NCBI RefSeq assembly: GCF_900103805.1
Contig: NZ_FNIB01000007.1
Span: 1 to 64,000, forward strand
DNA from: Cryobacterium flavum
GTDB taxonomy: Bacteria; Actinomycetota; Actinomycetes; Actinomycetales; Microbacteriaceae
Reading direction: 5' to 3'
Length of the DNA stretch: 64,000 bases
Below the pieces are notes generated by a model. That model did no database searches. It was given only the letters and a program-made list of their open reading frames with translations, and was not told the DNA's origin. The position numbers were made by a program, and so were the translations under genes. Positions 9,138-18,551 of the stretch are shown here, one piece after another; within the stretch, counting starts at the first letter, position 1, and the number at the start of each line of letters is the position of its first letter.

Positions 9138-9181
9138 TGATGAATAGAAATGTCCGTCGATGCTCGCCGAGGGGTTACGCA

Positions 9182-10336
9182 ATGTTGATGACAGGACCTG
9201 ACCGTGAGGTATTCATCTCGGGGGTAGCCGAAGCGCCACTGGGCGAAGTACGAGACCATTCCGAGCTGTCGATGATTGCGCTCGCAGCCAGGGAAGCGCT
9301 CGCCGATGCCGGCCTGACCCTGCGTGATGTCGACGGGTTGTTTGTGAACTACCTCGGCGAGGAGGGCACGGTGCAGGTCGGGGAGTATCTCGGAATCCAG
9401 CCGAGTTACTCCGACTCCAGCGATCTCGGCGGAGCCGCCTTCGTGGCTTTTCTCGGTCATGCCTCGGCCGCCCTGCAGACCGGACGCTGCCGGGTCGCCC
9501 TGATCGTGTACGCGTCCCGGCAGCGCACCCGCGCCACTCGCAAGCTCAATCACTGGAATGAGAAGGCAACGTCGCCCCAGTTTGAACAGCCGTATGGTCT
9601 GCCGGCCCCGATGGGCCAGTTCGGGCTGCTCGCGGCCCGACACATGTACGAGTACGGGACCACACCCGAGCAGCTGGCGTCCGTGGCCGTGACCGCACGG
9701 CAGTGGGCGGGCCTGAACCCCAAGGCCTGGAAGCGTGATCGGCTCACCATTGACGATGTGCTCGAGTCGCGCCTGATCTGTGCTCCGCTTCGTCGCCTGG
9801 ACTGCTGCCTGGTCACCGATGGCGGCGGTGCCATCGTGTTGACGACCGGGGACCGTGCCCGGGATTCGGCGAATACGCCGATTCGAGTGGCCGGCACCGG
9901 GGAGAGCGCGAGGCAGTGGCATATTCCGCAGCTGCCGAGTCTTGAGGCCTCGCCGGGGGTCGCGGCCGCTCGTGCCGCGCTGCAGATGGCGGAGGTTGGG
10001 CACGCCGATATCGACGTCTTCGAGCCCTATGATGCGTCGACGATCAGCGTGCTGCTCGCGCTCGAAGACGTCGGGTTCTGCGGGCGCGGTGACGCCGGCG
10101 CGTTTGTGCAGGAGGGCAATCTGAGCATCACCGGCAGTCTCCCCTCGATCACCTCGGGGGGAGGGTTGTCGTATTGTCATCCGGGGGCGCTGGGCATCCT
10201 CTTGGTTATCGAAGCGGTGCGGCAGCTCCGCGGCCAGGCCGGAGCGCGGCAGGTGCCCGGTGCGACGGTCGGACTAGTGCATGGCATTGGCGGACTCTTC
10301 TCCACGGCAGCGACGGCGGTGTTGGTTCGTGGTTGA
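9182..10336 (+). CDS. Thiolase family protein (SCP2/acetyl-CoA acetyltransferase-like)
   Basis: 384 residues from ATG 9182 (ATG 9188 is also possible). The N-terminal half has EALADAGLTLRDVDGLFV and the GGAAFVAFLGHASAAL helix. The C-terminal half has DIDVFEPYDASTISVLLALEDVGFCGRG, the SGGGLSYCHPGALG catalytic loop and the final VHGIGGLFS. Where many thiolases have the nucleophilic Cys in the first half I see no obvious counterpart, as in many DUF35-associated SCP2-like thiolases. Its next gene is the DUF35 partner expected for this subgroup, so a retro-aldol or thiolytic step on an acyl-CoA is likely. Confidence 0.88.
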   Translation: MLMTGPDREVFISGVAEAPLGEVRDHSELSMIALAAREALADAGLTLRDVDGLFVNYLGEEGTVQVGEYLGIQPSYSDSSDLGGAAFVAFLGHASAALQTGRCRVALIVYASRQRTRATRKLNHWNEKATSPQFEQPYGLPAPMGQFGLLAARHMYEYGTTPEQLASVAVTARQWAGLNPKAWKRDRLTIDDVLESRLICAPLRRLDCCLVTDGGGAIVLTTGDRARDSANTPIRVAGTGESARQWHIPQLPSLEASPGVAAARAALQMAEVGHADIDVFEPYDASTISVLLALEDVGFCGRGDAGAFVQEGNLSITGSLPSITSGGGLSYCHPGALGILLVIEAVRQLRGQAGARQVPGATVGLVHGIGGLFSTAATAVLVRG

Positions 10337-10727
10337 GTCACTGTTCGACTGGGCCGACCCCACGACCGCTCATTTCTGGGAGGCCGCCAGCAAGGAACAG
10401 CTCGTGATCCAGCAATGCGGAGCCTGCCGTCAGTATCAGTTCTATCCGCGTCCCTTCTGCCTCGCCTGCGACAGCGATGACATCGGATGGGTCGCGGCGA
10501 GCGGCCGGGGAACGGTCTATTCGCAGACCACCGTGCATCTGAAGGCCGCGCCGGAACTCGGGCTGGTGACCCCGTACGTTGTGGCGGTCGTACAGCTCGA
10601 GGAGGGGCCGCGCTTGCTGACCAACCTCACCGGGGAAGCCTGCCGAATCGGCAGCCCGGTGCAGGTCGGCTGGCGATCACGGCAGGGGCAGGCGCCGGTG
10701 CCAGTCTTCGGGCCGGCGACACCGTGA
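10329..10727 (+). CDS. DUF35 zinc-ribbon/OB-fold protein, thiolase partner
   Basis: 132 residues from a GTG at 10329 that overlaps the thiolase stop by 8 bases. It has a rubredoxin-like zinc ribbon (CGAC ... FCLAC) followed by the OB-fold motif GRGTVYSQTTVH and TPYVVAVVQLEEGPRLLTNL. DUF35 proteins form complexes with SCP2-type thiolases and HMG-CoA-synthase-type enzymes, holding or channelling the acyl-CoA. The next gene starts inside its stop codon (GTGA). Confidence 0.9.
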   Translation: MVESLFDWADPTTAHFWEAASKEQLVIQQCGACRQYQFYPRPFCLACDSDDIGWVAASGRGTVYSQTTVHLKAAPELGLVTPYVVAVVQLEEGPRLLTNLTGEACRIGSPVQVGWRSRQGQAPVPVFGPATP

Positions 10728-12130
10728 GCATTGACGATGTTTACGCCCACATCGATGCCGGATTCGGTGCCGCGCTCGAAGAACTCGCCTACCTCGTTGG
10801 TATCGCTGGCGTCAGCGCTTCGCCGACGGAGGACCTGGCCCTGTGCGCCCAGGCCGTGCAGCACAGCGTGTGCGGGAGTGGTCTGCGCACGCACCTGATC
10901 GAGGGTTTTGGGCCGCCGGCTGTGTACGGCGAATGCATCGTCGACCCCGGGCGACCGACGGTGCTCATTTATGGGCACTACGATGTGCAACCGGCCGAAA
11001 CCAGCGCGCACTGGCAGGGTGACCCGTTCGAGCCGACCATTCGCGACGGTCGCATGTACGGGCGCGGCACCAGTGACAACAAGGGCCAGCACCTCGCGCA
11101 GCTCTGGGCTCTCCGGGCGACGCTGGCTGCACACGGCGAGCTGCCGGTGAACGTCAAGGTGCTCATCGAGGGAGAAGAAGAGATCGGCAGCCCGCACCTG
11201 GCCGAACTCGTGCGAGAAAATCGTCATCTTCTGGCGGCTGATCTGGCCATAACCTCGGATGGCCCCGTGCATCGCAGCGGCATGCCGCAGCTCGTGCTCG
11301 GCACTCGCGGGCAGCTCGGCGTCGAGCTGTGTACACGCGGGGCGAATCGGGATGCGCACGCGGGCAGCCTTGGCGGTCTGCTGCCCGACGCCGCGCAGCA
11401 GCTCACTCAGGCACTGGCCACGCTGTGGAAACCGAGTGGCGAGATTGCCGTGGCGGGCTTCTTCGATGACGTGCGGCCGCCGACGCCCGCCGAAAGTGCG
11501 AATCTTGCCGGGCTGCCCCTCGATCTGAAGGACCACTTCAGCGACTACGACATCACGGAGCTGCCCTCGCCGGAGGGACGCGACTACTACGAACGCTTGA
11601 TGCTGCGGCCGACGATGACAATCACCGGCCTGACCAGCGGTTATACCGGGCCGGGCATGAAGACTGTTATTTCAAGCAGCGCCAGGGCGCACCTCGACAT
11701 GCGACTCGTGCCCGGGCAGCATCCGGACGAGATCTTTCGGCTGCTACAGGTGCACCTGGCGCAGCATGCCCCGATGGTGGGGCTGACGCGACTCAGCTCG
11801 ATTCCCCCCTCGCGTACTGCCCTCGACAATCCCTACGTTGCGATTCTGGCCGGCGCCGTTGCGCAGGCGATCGGGGTGATTCCCTTCGTCGTGCCCAGCC
11901 TCGGCAGCTCGCTGCCGAACTACGTTTTCACCGACATTCTCGGCATTCCCTCAATTCTGGTGCCCTACGCCAACCCTGACCAGAACAATCACGCCCCCAA
12001 CGAGAATTTCGAGCTGTCGCGGTTCAAGGACGGCATGAGAATTTGCGCGACCATCCTCGAGCATGTCGGCAGTCACACCGTTGAGCGCTCGGAGGGAAAT
12101 GTGCGTCTGGAGCAGGAGCGCGTCGAGTAA
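10724..12130 (+). CDS. M20 family dipeptidase/carboxypeptidase
   Basis: 468 residues from the GTG at 10724 overlapping the DUF35 stop. Metallopeptidase M20 (PepV/CNDP-like) motifs: GHYDVQPAE, YGRGTSDNKGQ (bridging Asp), the catalytic Glu pair in EGEEEIGS, SDGPVH and the C-terminal NNHAPNENFELSRF. It hydrolyses dipeptides or N-acyl/carbamoyl amino acids in the cytoplasm. It is the second M20-type hydrolase in the cluster, which supports an amide-linked substrate. The RBS is not obvious; coupling probably drives translation. Confidence 0.9.
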   Translation: MSIDDVYAHIDAGFGAALEELAYLVGIAGVSASPTEDLALCAQAVQHSVCGSGLRTHLIEGFGPPAVYGECIVDPGRPTVLIYGHYDVQPAETSAHWQGDPFEPTIRDGRMYGRGTSDNKGQHLAQLWALRATLAAHGELPVNVKVLIEGEEEIGSPHLAELVRENRHLLAADLAITSDGPVHRSGMPQLVLGTRGQLGVELCTRGANRDAHAGSLGGLLPDAAQQLTQALATLWKPSGEIAVAGFFDDVRPPTPAESANLAGLPLDLKDHFSDYDITELPSPEGRDYYERLMLRPTMTITGLTSGYTGPGMKTVISSSARAHLDMRLVPGQHPDEIFRLLQVHLAQHAPMVGLTRLSSIPPSRTALDNPYVAILAGAVAQAIGVIPFVVPSLGSSLPNYVFTDILGIPSILVPYANPDQNNHAPNENFELSRFKDGMRICATILEHVGSHTVERSEGNVRLEQERVE

Positions 12131-12463
12131 AATCACGCGCTGGGGCGCTTGCTCGCCCTCGCGGCGAAAGATTAATTCTGACTTTTTGTAGGCTGCAAGG
12201 CTCCGCCGGTCAAATCGCATCCTGCCGAATAATTTATCTTTGATCAGCATAATTGTCTGGTTGCAGCCGTGCCCCCGCCCGTGGGAAATCGCAAATTATG
12301 CCATGGCTCAGCGCCTGTAACCGAAAATCAGGGGTTTCGGAGAAAATCATGAGGTTTCTTTCAAACAGGCCGGGCATGCTGGCCAACTCGCCCGCGCCAC
12401 CCCGAAGTGCACGGGCTCGAAACCCAGCGAACGGGCGTACCTAGCGTCCATCATTCGCGCCAG
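12131..12463 (+). other. 333-base leader/intergenic region before the lytic gene
   Basis: No gene seen. A hairpin CCGAAA-8-TTTCGG lies at 12321-12340, and GAGAAAATCATGAGG follows. The GC-rich 3' part (12370-12460) could form further structure. I looked for the c-di-AMP (ydaO) riboswitch that often precedes such genes and could not match its conserved cores. Confidence 0.35.
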
Positions 12464-13366
12464 ATGAAGGACATGCGCCCAAAACACACTGAAACGCCCC
12501 ATGCCCACCTCGCCCCTCGAACGCAGCACAAGCCCCGTAAACCACGCACCCGCCGGCATGAGATCTTCGTTGCCACCGGTGCCGCGCTCGTTATCGCCGG
12601 CCTCGTCGCCAGCAGCGGATTCGTCGCCCAGTCCGCCGATGCCCGGCAAGACAGCATCGCCGCCACGACCGTGCTCGCCGAAAGCACCGGCCTGCAGAGC
12701 GACCAGCTCGACTACTACGCGGCGCACGGTGAGTCGATCTCTCGCGACAACGCATCCGCTGCGCTCAGCGCCGCCAACGTCGTCATCGCTGCCAGTCAGA
12801 GCAAAGTGGATGCCACCACACTCACCTCGGTAGCCAGCTCGCTCGCCAGCTACGCGATCATGCCCATCGACCAGGTGGAATCGCTCACGGCCGAGGCGAA
12901 GGTTGAGACCGCGTCCGTCGCTGCCGCCACCGCTGAAGTCGACCGCGTCGCCGCCGAGGTTGCGGCTGCTGCTGCGGCGGCCGCTGCTGCCGCCGGAGCC
13001 GCTGCCCAGGCGGCTGCTGAAGCCGCTCGCGTGCAATCTGTCGCCGGAGGCAACACCGTCGACGGTGCACGCGCCACCGCACAATCCATGGCCGCTTCGC
13101 AGTACGGCTGGGGCGCGGATCAGTTCAGTTGCCTCGACCGTCTCTGGCAGAAGGAATCCGGCTGGAACTACGCGGCCATGAACTCCAGCAGCGGCGCGAC
13201 CGGAATTCCCCAGGCGGTGCCCGGAAGCAAGATGGCGTCGGCCGGCAACGACTGGGCCACGAACGCCACCACGCAGATCGCCTGGGGCCTCGGCTACATC
13301 AAGGCCTCGTCCTACGGAACGCCGTGCGCCGCCTGGTCGCACTCACAGGCCGTCGGCTGGTACTAG
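12464..13366 (+). CDS. Secreted lytic transglycosylase-like cell-wall protein
   Basis: About 300 residues; start at ATG 12464 or 12473. A basic N-terminus (KPRKPRTRR) is followed by one hydrophobic segment (IFVATGAALVIAGLVASS), i.e. a signal peptide. A helical region ends in an alanine run encoded by GCN repeats near 12955-13035. The C-terminal domain WGADQFSCLDRLWQKESGWNY ... SSGATGIPQA has the lysozyme-like Glu (KESGW) of actinobacterial transglycosylases. It ends YIKASSYGTPCAAWSHSQAVGWY with paired cysteines. It probably remodels peptidoglycan outside the membrane. Confidence 0.88.
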   Translation: MKDMRPKHTETPHAHLAPRTQHKPRKPRTRRHEIFVATGAALVIAGLVASSGFVAQSADARQDSIAATTVLAESTGLQSDQLDYYAAHGESISRDNASAALSAANVVIAASQSKVDATTLTSVASSLASYAIMPIDQVESLTAEAKVETASVAAATAEVDRVAAEVAAAAAAAAAAAGAAAQAAAEAARVQSVAGGNTVDGARATAQSMAASQYGWGADQFSCLDRLWQKESGWNYAAMNSSSGATGIPQAVPGSKMASAGNDWATNATTQIAWGLGYIKASSYGTPCAAWSHSQAVGWY

Positions 13367-13621
13367 CTCAACACTTTTAGGCAGTTTATGCCCCGGTCAC
13401 GAGCGAATCGACGACGCACGGGCCGTTTCGTCGCGGCTGGCCGCAGGTTCTGCGGCGACCAGCCCGGGTGCAGGGCCCGGCGGTACGATGGGCGAGCAAG
13501 GGATCTCCATGATTGAGTTCGACGAGGCACACCGACGTGCCCGGCGCAGGAGCCCTGCACACGTATTTCGTCGTGTCGATTCGTACCGCACGACGATGAA
13601 TTTGATGGAGGCGTTTTTTCG

Positions 13622-16600
13622 ATGTCGTCTGGTTTCACCCGAACGGGTCTGTCCCCGTCAGATCCCACGCTCGAAACGTTCATAGATGATTACTATGAGC
13701 ATCTAACAGACGAAGATGCCGCGAACTATGCCCCGGAGCTTCTTGCATCCCGGGCCCGCGAGCACTGGCAGGTCGCCCAGCGCCGAGTACCCAAGACGGC
13801 AACGATCGAGATTCACAATGAATCCGGTCGCAGTGTCGTCTATATCGTCACCGACGACATGCCCTTTCTCGTGGACTCGGTCACGGCCGAGCTGGTGCGC
13901 CAGCACTCAGCCATCCATTTGGTCGTGCACCCCCTGCTGATCGTGGCCCGCAGCAAGGCGACGAACGATCTCGTCGACATCAACCGAATCCCGGCCAGCG
14001 CCGGTGTCTCCAGCGGCGATACCTCTGCCATGCCGAACATCGCGCACCTCATCGCGACCGGTGATGATGCCTCACACCTCGAGTCCTGGATCGCCATCGA
14101 GATCGACAGCGCGAGCGACGAGGAACAGGCCAGCCTCATCGCCGGGCTGGCCGCCGTTCTCGGCGACGTTCGTGCCGCCGTCGAAGACTGGCCGCTCATG
14201 CGCACCAAGGCCATGCAGATCGCCAACGCGCTCGACACCATCACCGGTGGCGACCAGATCAAAGACCTCCACCAGACCCAGCAGTTGCTGCACTGGCTCG
14301 ACGAGGGCAACTTCACGTTTCTCGGCTACCGCGAGTACAACCTCGAGACCCTGGACGGCGAAGACGTGCTCACCCTCATCGAGGGCAGCGGCCTCGGTCT
14401 GCTGCGTTCCGCTGACGACCGCCACCAGATTCAGCACCTAACGGATGCCGGCCGACAGAAAGCGCGCGAGCGCACCGCCCTGGTGATCACGAAGGCCAAC
14501 TCCCGCTCCACCGTGCACCGTCCCGCCTACTTCGACTACATCGGAATCAAGAGTTTCGATGCCGCCGGCCAGGTCAACGGTGAGCAGCGCTTCATCGGTC
14601 TGTTCGCCGCGAGCGCTTACACCAGCTCGGTCACGGCCGTTCCGGTGCTGCGCGAAAAGGTCAAAGCCGTCATGACCGAGGTCGGTTTTCCGCTCGAGTC
14701 ACACAGCGGTAAAGACCTGCTCGGCATCATGGAAACCTATCCCCGTGACGAGCTGTTCCAGATCGAGGTGCCCGACCTGGTCACCGCGTCGCTCGCCATC
14801 CAGCGTCTGCAGGAACGTCGTCGTACCCGCCTGTTCCTGCGGCCGGACATCTACGGTCGGTTCATGTCGGCCCTGGTCTACCTGCCGCGTGACCGCTACA
14901 ACACCGCCGTGCGGCTGCGCATCGAGAAAGAGCTCCAAGAGACCTTCAGCGCTGAGTCGCTGGACTTCGAAGCGCGCATGACCGAATCGGCGCTCGCGCG
15001 ACTGTTCTATCGCATCCGCTTGCCCAAGGATGTCTCGGCGGATTCCGTCGATATCGCCGCCTTGGAACACCGCCTGGCCATGGCCGTCCGCTCGTGGCCA
15101 GAGGGTATCAGCGACGAACTTCGCGAAACACACTCGGTCGAAGAGGCCGAGCGGTTGGCCGATATCTGGGCCGAAGCTTTTCCCGACAACTACCGGGTCG
15201 ACTACGAAATCGATGATGCCCTCGAAGACATCTCCCGGTTTGAGGCCTGCGCAGCGGAGGTCGGGGCATCCGCTGAGGGGCACATCCGCCCGGGGCTGCA
15301 CGTGTACCTGCCCAAAACCGCCGGTGACCCCGGCGAAGATGCTCGCATCAAGCTCTACATGACCGAACCGAAAAGCCTCAGCCAGATTTTGCCGTTTCTG
15401 CAGAATCTCGGCATCGAGGTACTCGATGAGGTGCCGTTTGAAATTCAGACCACCGACGGGCGGCGCTTCTATCTCTACGACCTCGGCCTGCACTACCCGG
15501 CCGGCGTCGACCCGGTCGCGACCGGCACGTTACTCGCGGACTCGTTCGGCGCGGCCATCAGCGGAGCCATCGAATCCGACAGCCTCGATCGTCTCGTGCT
15601 GCAAGACGGCATGCCCTGGCACCGTGTGGTCATCCTGCGCAGCTACGCCAAGTACCTGCGCCAGATCGGCAACACCAACTCCTACGGCTTCGTCGCGAAT
15701 GCCCTGCTCGCCAACCCCGACGTCACCCGAAGGCTGGTGGCGCTGTTTGAAGCGCGGTTCGACCCCGACCTGGCCGACGATGAGCGGATCCTGCGCCTCA
15801 CCGACGTGCGCGAACAGCTGCGGCTCGCGATGGAGCAGGTCGCCACCCTCGACGCCGACCGCGTACTGCGTACCCTCATCACGCTGATCGAAGCGTCGCT
15901 GCGCACGAACTTCTTTCAGTACAAGCCCTACCTCAGCATCAAACTCGACCCCTCCCAGATCGAGCAGATGCCCTCGCCCAAGCCCATGTTCGAGATCTGG
16001 GTGTACTCGCCGCGCGTCGAGGGCGTGCACCTGCGCTTTGGCAAGGTGGCCCGCGGAGGGCTGCGCTGGTCGGACCGTCGTGAAGACTTCCGCACCGAGG
16101 TGCTCGGCCTGGTCAAGGCGCAAACCGTCAAGAACGCCGTCATCGTACCCACCGGTGCCAAGGGCGGGTTCTTCGCCAAGAAGCTCCCAGACCCAGCCCT
16201 CGACCGTGCCGCCTGGATGGCCGAGGGTATCGACAGCTACAAAACATTCATCCGCGGCCTGCTCGACTTGACCGACAACCTGGTCGCCGAGGCCGATGGT
16301 GAGCATGTTGTGGCGCCGCACCGCGTGGTGCGTCATGACGACGACGACAGCTATCTGGTCGTGGCCGCCGACAAAGGCACGGCATCCTTCTCCGACATCG
16401 CCAACGGCCTCGCGGCCGAATACGGTTTCTGGCTCGGCGACGCATTCGCCTCCGGTGGCTCGGTCGGCTACGACCACAAGGAGATGGGCATCACCGCCAA
16501 GGGCGCCTGGGAGTCGGTCAAACGCCACTTCAGCGAACTCAGCGTCGACACCCAGACCGAAGACTTCACCGTCGTCGGCGTTGGCGACATGTCGGGTGAC

Positions 16601-18463
16601 GTGTTCGGCAACGGTATGTTGCTCTCGAAGCACACCAAACTCGTCGCGGCCTTCGACCACCGGCACATTTTTCTCGATCCCAACCCCGACCCGGCGCTCT
16701 CCTTCGACGAACGGGCCCGGTTGTTCGAACTACCGCGCTCGTCCTGGGCTGACTATTCCACCGACCTCATCAGCACCGGCGGCGGCGTCTTTCCACGTCA
16801 GGCCAAGGTCGTTCCGATCTCGGCCGAAGTGCAGGTCGTGCTCGGTCTGCCGGAAGGCACCACTCAGCTGAGCCCGCCCGAACTGTTGCGAGCCATTCTG
16901 CTTGCCCCTACCGACCTGCTCTACAACGGCGGCATCGGCACCTACGTCAAGGCCAGCGGTGAAACGGCCGCGCAGGTCGGCGACAAGGCCAACGACGGGA
17001 TTCGGGTCGACGGCCGCGACCTGCGGGTCAAGGTCGTGGGGGAGGGCGGAAACCTCGGCTTCACCCAGCTCGGCCGCATCGAAGCCGCGCTCGCCGGCGT
17101 CATCCTCAACACCGACGCGATCGATAACTCGGCCGGGGTGGACTGCTCCGACCACGAGGTCAACATCAAGATCTTCGTGGACCGCATGGTCGCCGCCGGC
17201 AAGCTCGACCCGGCCGAACGCGCCGCGTTCTTGGCCGAGATGACCGACGAGGTGGGACGTCTGGTTCTGGTGGACAACGTCGACCAGAACATTTTGCTGC
17301 TCAACGACCGGGTGCTCGTGAACAACTGGAGCCCGAGCTACGAGCGCCTCATGAACTGGCTCGAAGAATCGGGCGACCTCCAGCGCGAGCTGGAAGCCCT
17401 GCCGACCACGGCCACACTGAGGGAACGCCTCGACCGCGGCCAGGGCCTGACCAGCCCCGAGCTGAGCGTGCTCGCCGCCTACGCCAAGATCGAACTGGCC
17501 ACGGCGCTGCGCGACAGCGACCTGGCAGATGATCCCTGGTTCGGCAGCACCCTGCGCCGGTACTTCCCGACGCACCTGTCGGAGCGGTTCGATGCGGAAC
17601 TGGACACGCATCCGCTTCGCCGGGAAATCATCGCTACGGTCGTCGCGAACGACATGATCAACCTCGGCGGCATCACCTTCGCCTTCCGCGCGATGGAAGA
17701 GACGTCGGCCAACCAGGCGACGATCGCGCGTGCCTTCGTGGCACTGCGCGAAATCTTCGATATTGACACGATGGTGGGCGAGCTCAATGCGCTGCCGTCG
17801 TCGTTCCCTACCGAGAAGTGGACGGCGATCCACCTGGATATTCGCCGGCTGCTCGACCGCGCGGTGCGCTGGCAGGTCAACCACGGCGGCAATATGCCTG
17901 TCGGCGCGGTGATCGCCAAGTACAAGCCGCAGATCGCGCTCATGCGGGAGCACCTCGGCGAATACCTGCAGGGCACCGACCGGGGTCGCCTCGAAACGCA
18001 GGAGGAAAAGGCCAGAGAATGGGGCCTGCCCGACGACCTCGGTCGTCGCTGGTCCGAACTGTTCGAGGCATACGCGCTGCTCGACGTGGCCAAGGTGGCT
18101 GCTCGGGCGAACGTGCAGGTCACCGAGGTCGCTGAGATCTACTACACGGTCTACAACCGTTTCGGTGTCGACAACCTGCTCGAGCGCATCACCAAGCTGC
18201 CACGCAAGGACCGCTGGCAGGCACTCGCCCGCGCCGCACTCCGCGACGACTTGTACTCAACTGTCGCCGACATGACCCGGTCAGTTCTCGACGAAACGGA
18301 TGCCGGTGCTGCCGACGACCGCCTCTTGGCCTGGGAAGCGCTCAACGCCGAACAGCTCGGCCGCGCGCGCAGCGTCTTCGAAGAGGTCAACTCGCTCGCG
18401 CAGGACGACATGGCGTCGCTCTCAGTTGCTGTGCGCCTGCTGCGCTCCATCGTGCGCCGCTAG
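13622..18463 (+). CDS. NAD-specific glutamate dehydrogenase, large (L-180) type
   Basis: 1613 residues, the length of the 180-kDa NAD-GDH class found in Streptomyces and Proteobacteria. It converts glutamate to 2-oxoglutarate and ammonium, mainly in the catabolic direction. The long N-terminal regulatory part contains ACT-like stretches. The catalytic core holds LRWSDRREDFRTEVLGLVKAQ and VPTGAKGGFF (residues about 840-850), then GVGDMSGDVFGNGML and NGGIGTYVKAS. An RBS (GATGGAGG) precedes ATG 13622. It fits functionally with the hut operon further on, which also yields glutamate. Confidence 0.96.
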   Translation: MSSGFTRTGLSPSDPTLETFIDDYYEHLTDEDAANYAPELLASRAREHWQVAQRRVPKTATIEIHNESGRSVVYIVTDDMPFLVDSVTAELVRQHSAIHLVVHPLLIVARSKATNDLVDINRIPASAGVSSGDTSAMPNIAHLIATGDDASHLESWIAIEIDSASDEEQASLIAGLAAVLGDVRAAVEDWPLMRTKAMQIANALDTITGGDQIKDLHQTQQLLHWLDEGNFTFLGYREYNLETLDGEDVLTLIEGSGLGLLRSADDRHQIQHLTDAGRQKARERTALVITKANSRSTVHRPAYFDYIGIKSFDAAGQVNGEQRFIGLFAASAYTSSVTAVPVLREKVKAVMTEVGFPLESHSGKDLLGIMETYPRDELFQIEVPDLVTASLAIQRLQERRRTRLFLRPDIYGRFMSALVYLPRDRYNTAVRLRIEKELQETFSAESLDFEARMTESALARLFYRIRLPKDVSADSVDIAALEHRLAMAVRSWPEGISDELRETHSVEEAERLADIWAEAFPDNYRVDYEIDDALEDISRFEACAAEVGASAEGHIRPGLHVYLPKTAGDPGEDARIKLYMTEPKSLSQILPFLQNLGIEVLDEVPFEIQTTDGRRFYLYDLGLHYPAGVDPVATGTLLADSFGAAISGAIESDSLDRLVLQDGMPWHRVVILRSYAKYLRQIGNTNSYGFVANALLANPDVTRRLVALFEARFDPDLADDERILRLTDVREQLRLAMEQVATLDADRVLRTLITLIEASLRTNFFQYKPYLSIKLDPSQIEQMPSPKPMFEIWVYSPRVEGVHLRFGKVARGGLRWSDRREDFRTEVLGLVKAQTVKNAVIVPTGAKGGFFAKKLPDPALDRAAWMAEGIDSYKTFIRGLLDLTDNLVAEADGEHVVAPHRVVRHDDDDSYLVVAADKGTASFSDIANGLAAEYGFWLGDAFASGGSVGYDHKEMGITAKGAWESVKRHFSELSVDTQTEDFTVVGVGDMSGDVFGNGMLLSKHTKLVAAFDHRHIFLDPNPDPALSFDERARLFELPRSSWADYSTDLISTGGGVFPRQAKVVPISAEVQVVLGLPEGTTQLSPPELLRAILLAPTDLLYNGGIGTYVKASGETAAQVGDKANDGIRVDGRDLRVKVVGEGGNLGFTQLGRIEAALAGVILNTDAIDNSAGVDCSDHEVNIKIFVDRMVAAGKLDPAERAAFLAEMTDEVGRLVLVDNVDQNILLLNDRVLVNNWSPSYERLMNWLEESGDLQRELEALPTTATLRERLDRGQGLTSPELSVLAAYAKIELATALRDSDLADDPWFGSTLRRYFPTHLSERFDAELDTHPLRREIIATVVANDMINLGGITFAFRAMEETSANQATIARAFVALREIFDIDTMVGELNALPSSFPTEKWTAIHLDIRRLLDRAVRWQVNHGGNMPVGAVIAKYKPQIALMREHLGEYLQGTDRGRLETQEEKAREWGLPDDLGRRWSELFEAYALLDVAKVAARANVQVTEVAEIYYTVYNRFGVDNLLERITKLPRKDRWQALARAALRDDLYSTVADMTRSVLDETDAGAADDRLLAWEALNAEQLGRARSVFEEVNSLAQDDMASLSVAVRLLRSIVRR

Positions 18464-18474
18464 GTGTGAGAACC

Positions 18475-18500
18475 GGGGTGCCCCCACACGGGGGCGCCCC
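18475..18500 (+). terminator. Terminator after the glutamate dehydrogenase gene
   Basis: GGGGTGCCCCC (18475-18485), loop ACAC, GGGGGCGCCCC (18490-18500): an 11-bp stem with one G-T pair, 11 bases past the stop. There is no long U-run, as is common in high-GC actinobacteria. Confidence 0.7.
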
Positions 18501-18551
18501 TGGTGCTGAACGCGAGGGAATAGCTCGGCGGGTGCAAACGCTGCACCGAAT

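Noticed and set aside
9137..9181. Thiolase start at ATG 9137
   Set aside because: It falls inside the likely -10 region (TATGAT at 9136-9141) and the added residues do not look like thiolase.
12131..12463. Possible c-di-AMP (ydaO) riboswitch before the lytic transglycosylase-like gene
   Set aside because: Such genes often carry one, but I could not find the conserved cores or the final CAGCUAAC-type segment. Only a plain 6-bp hairpin is visible.
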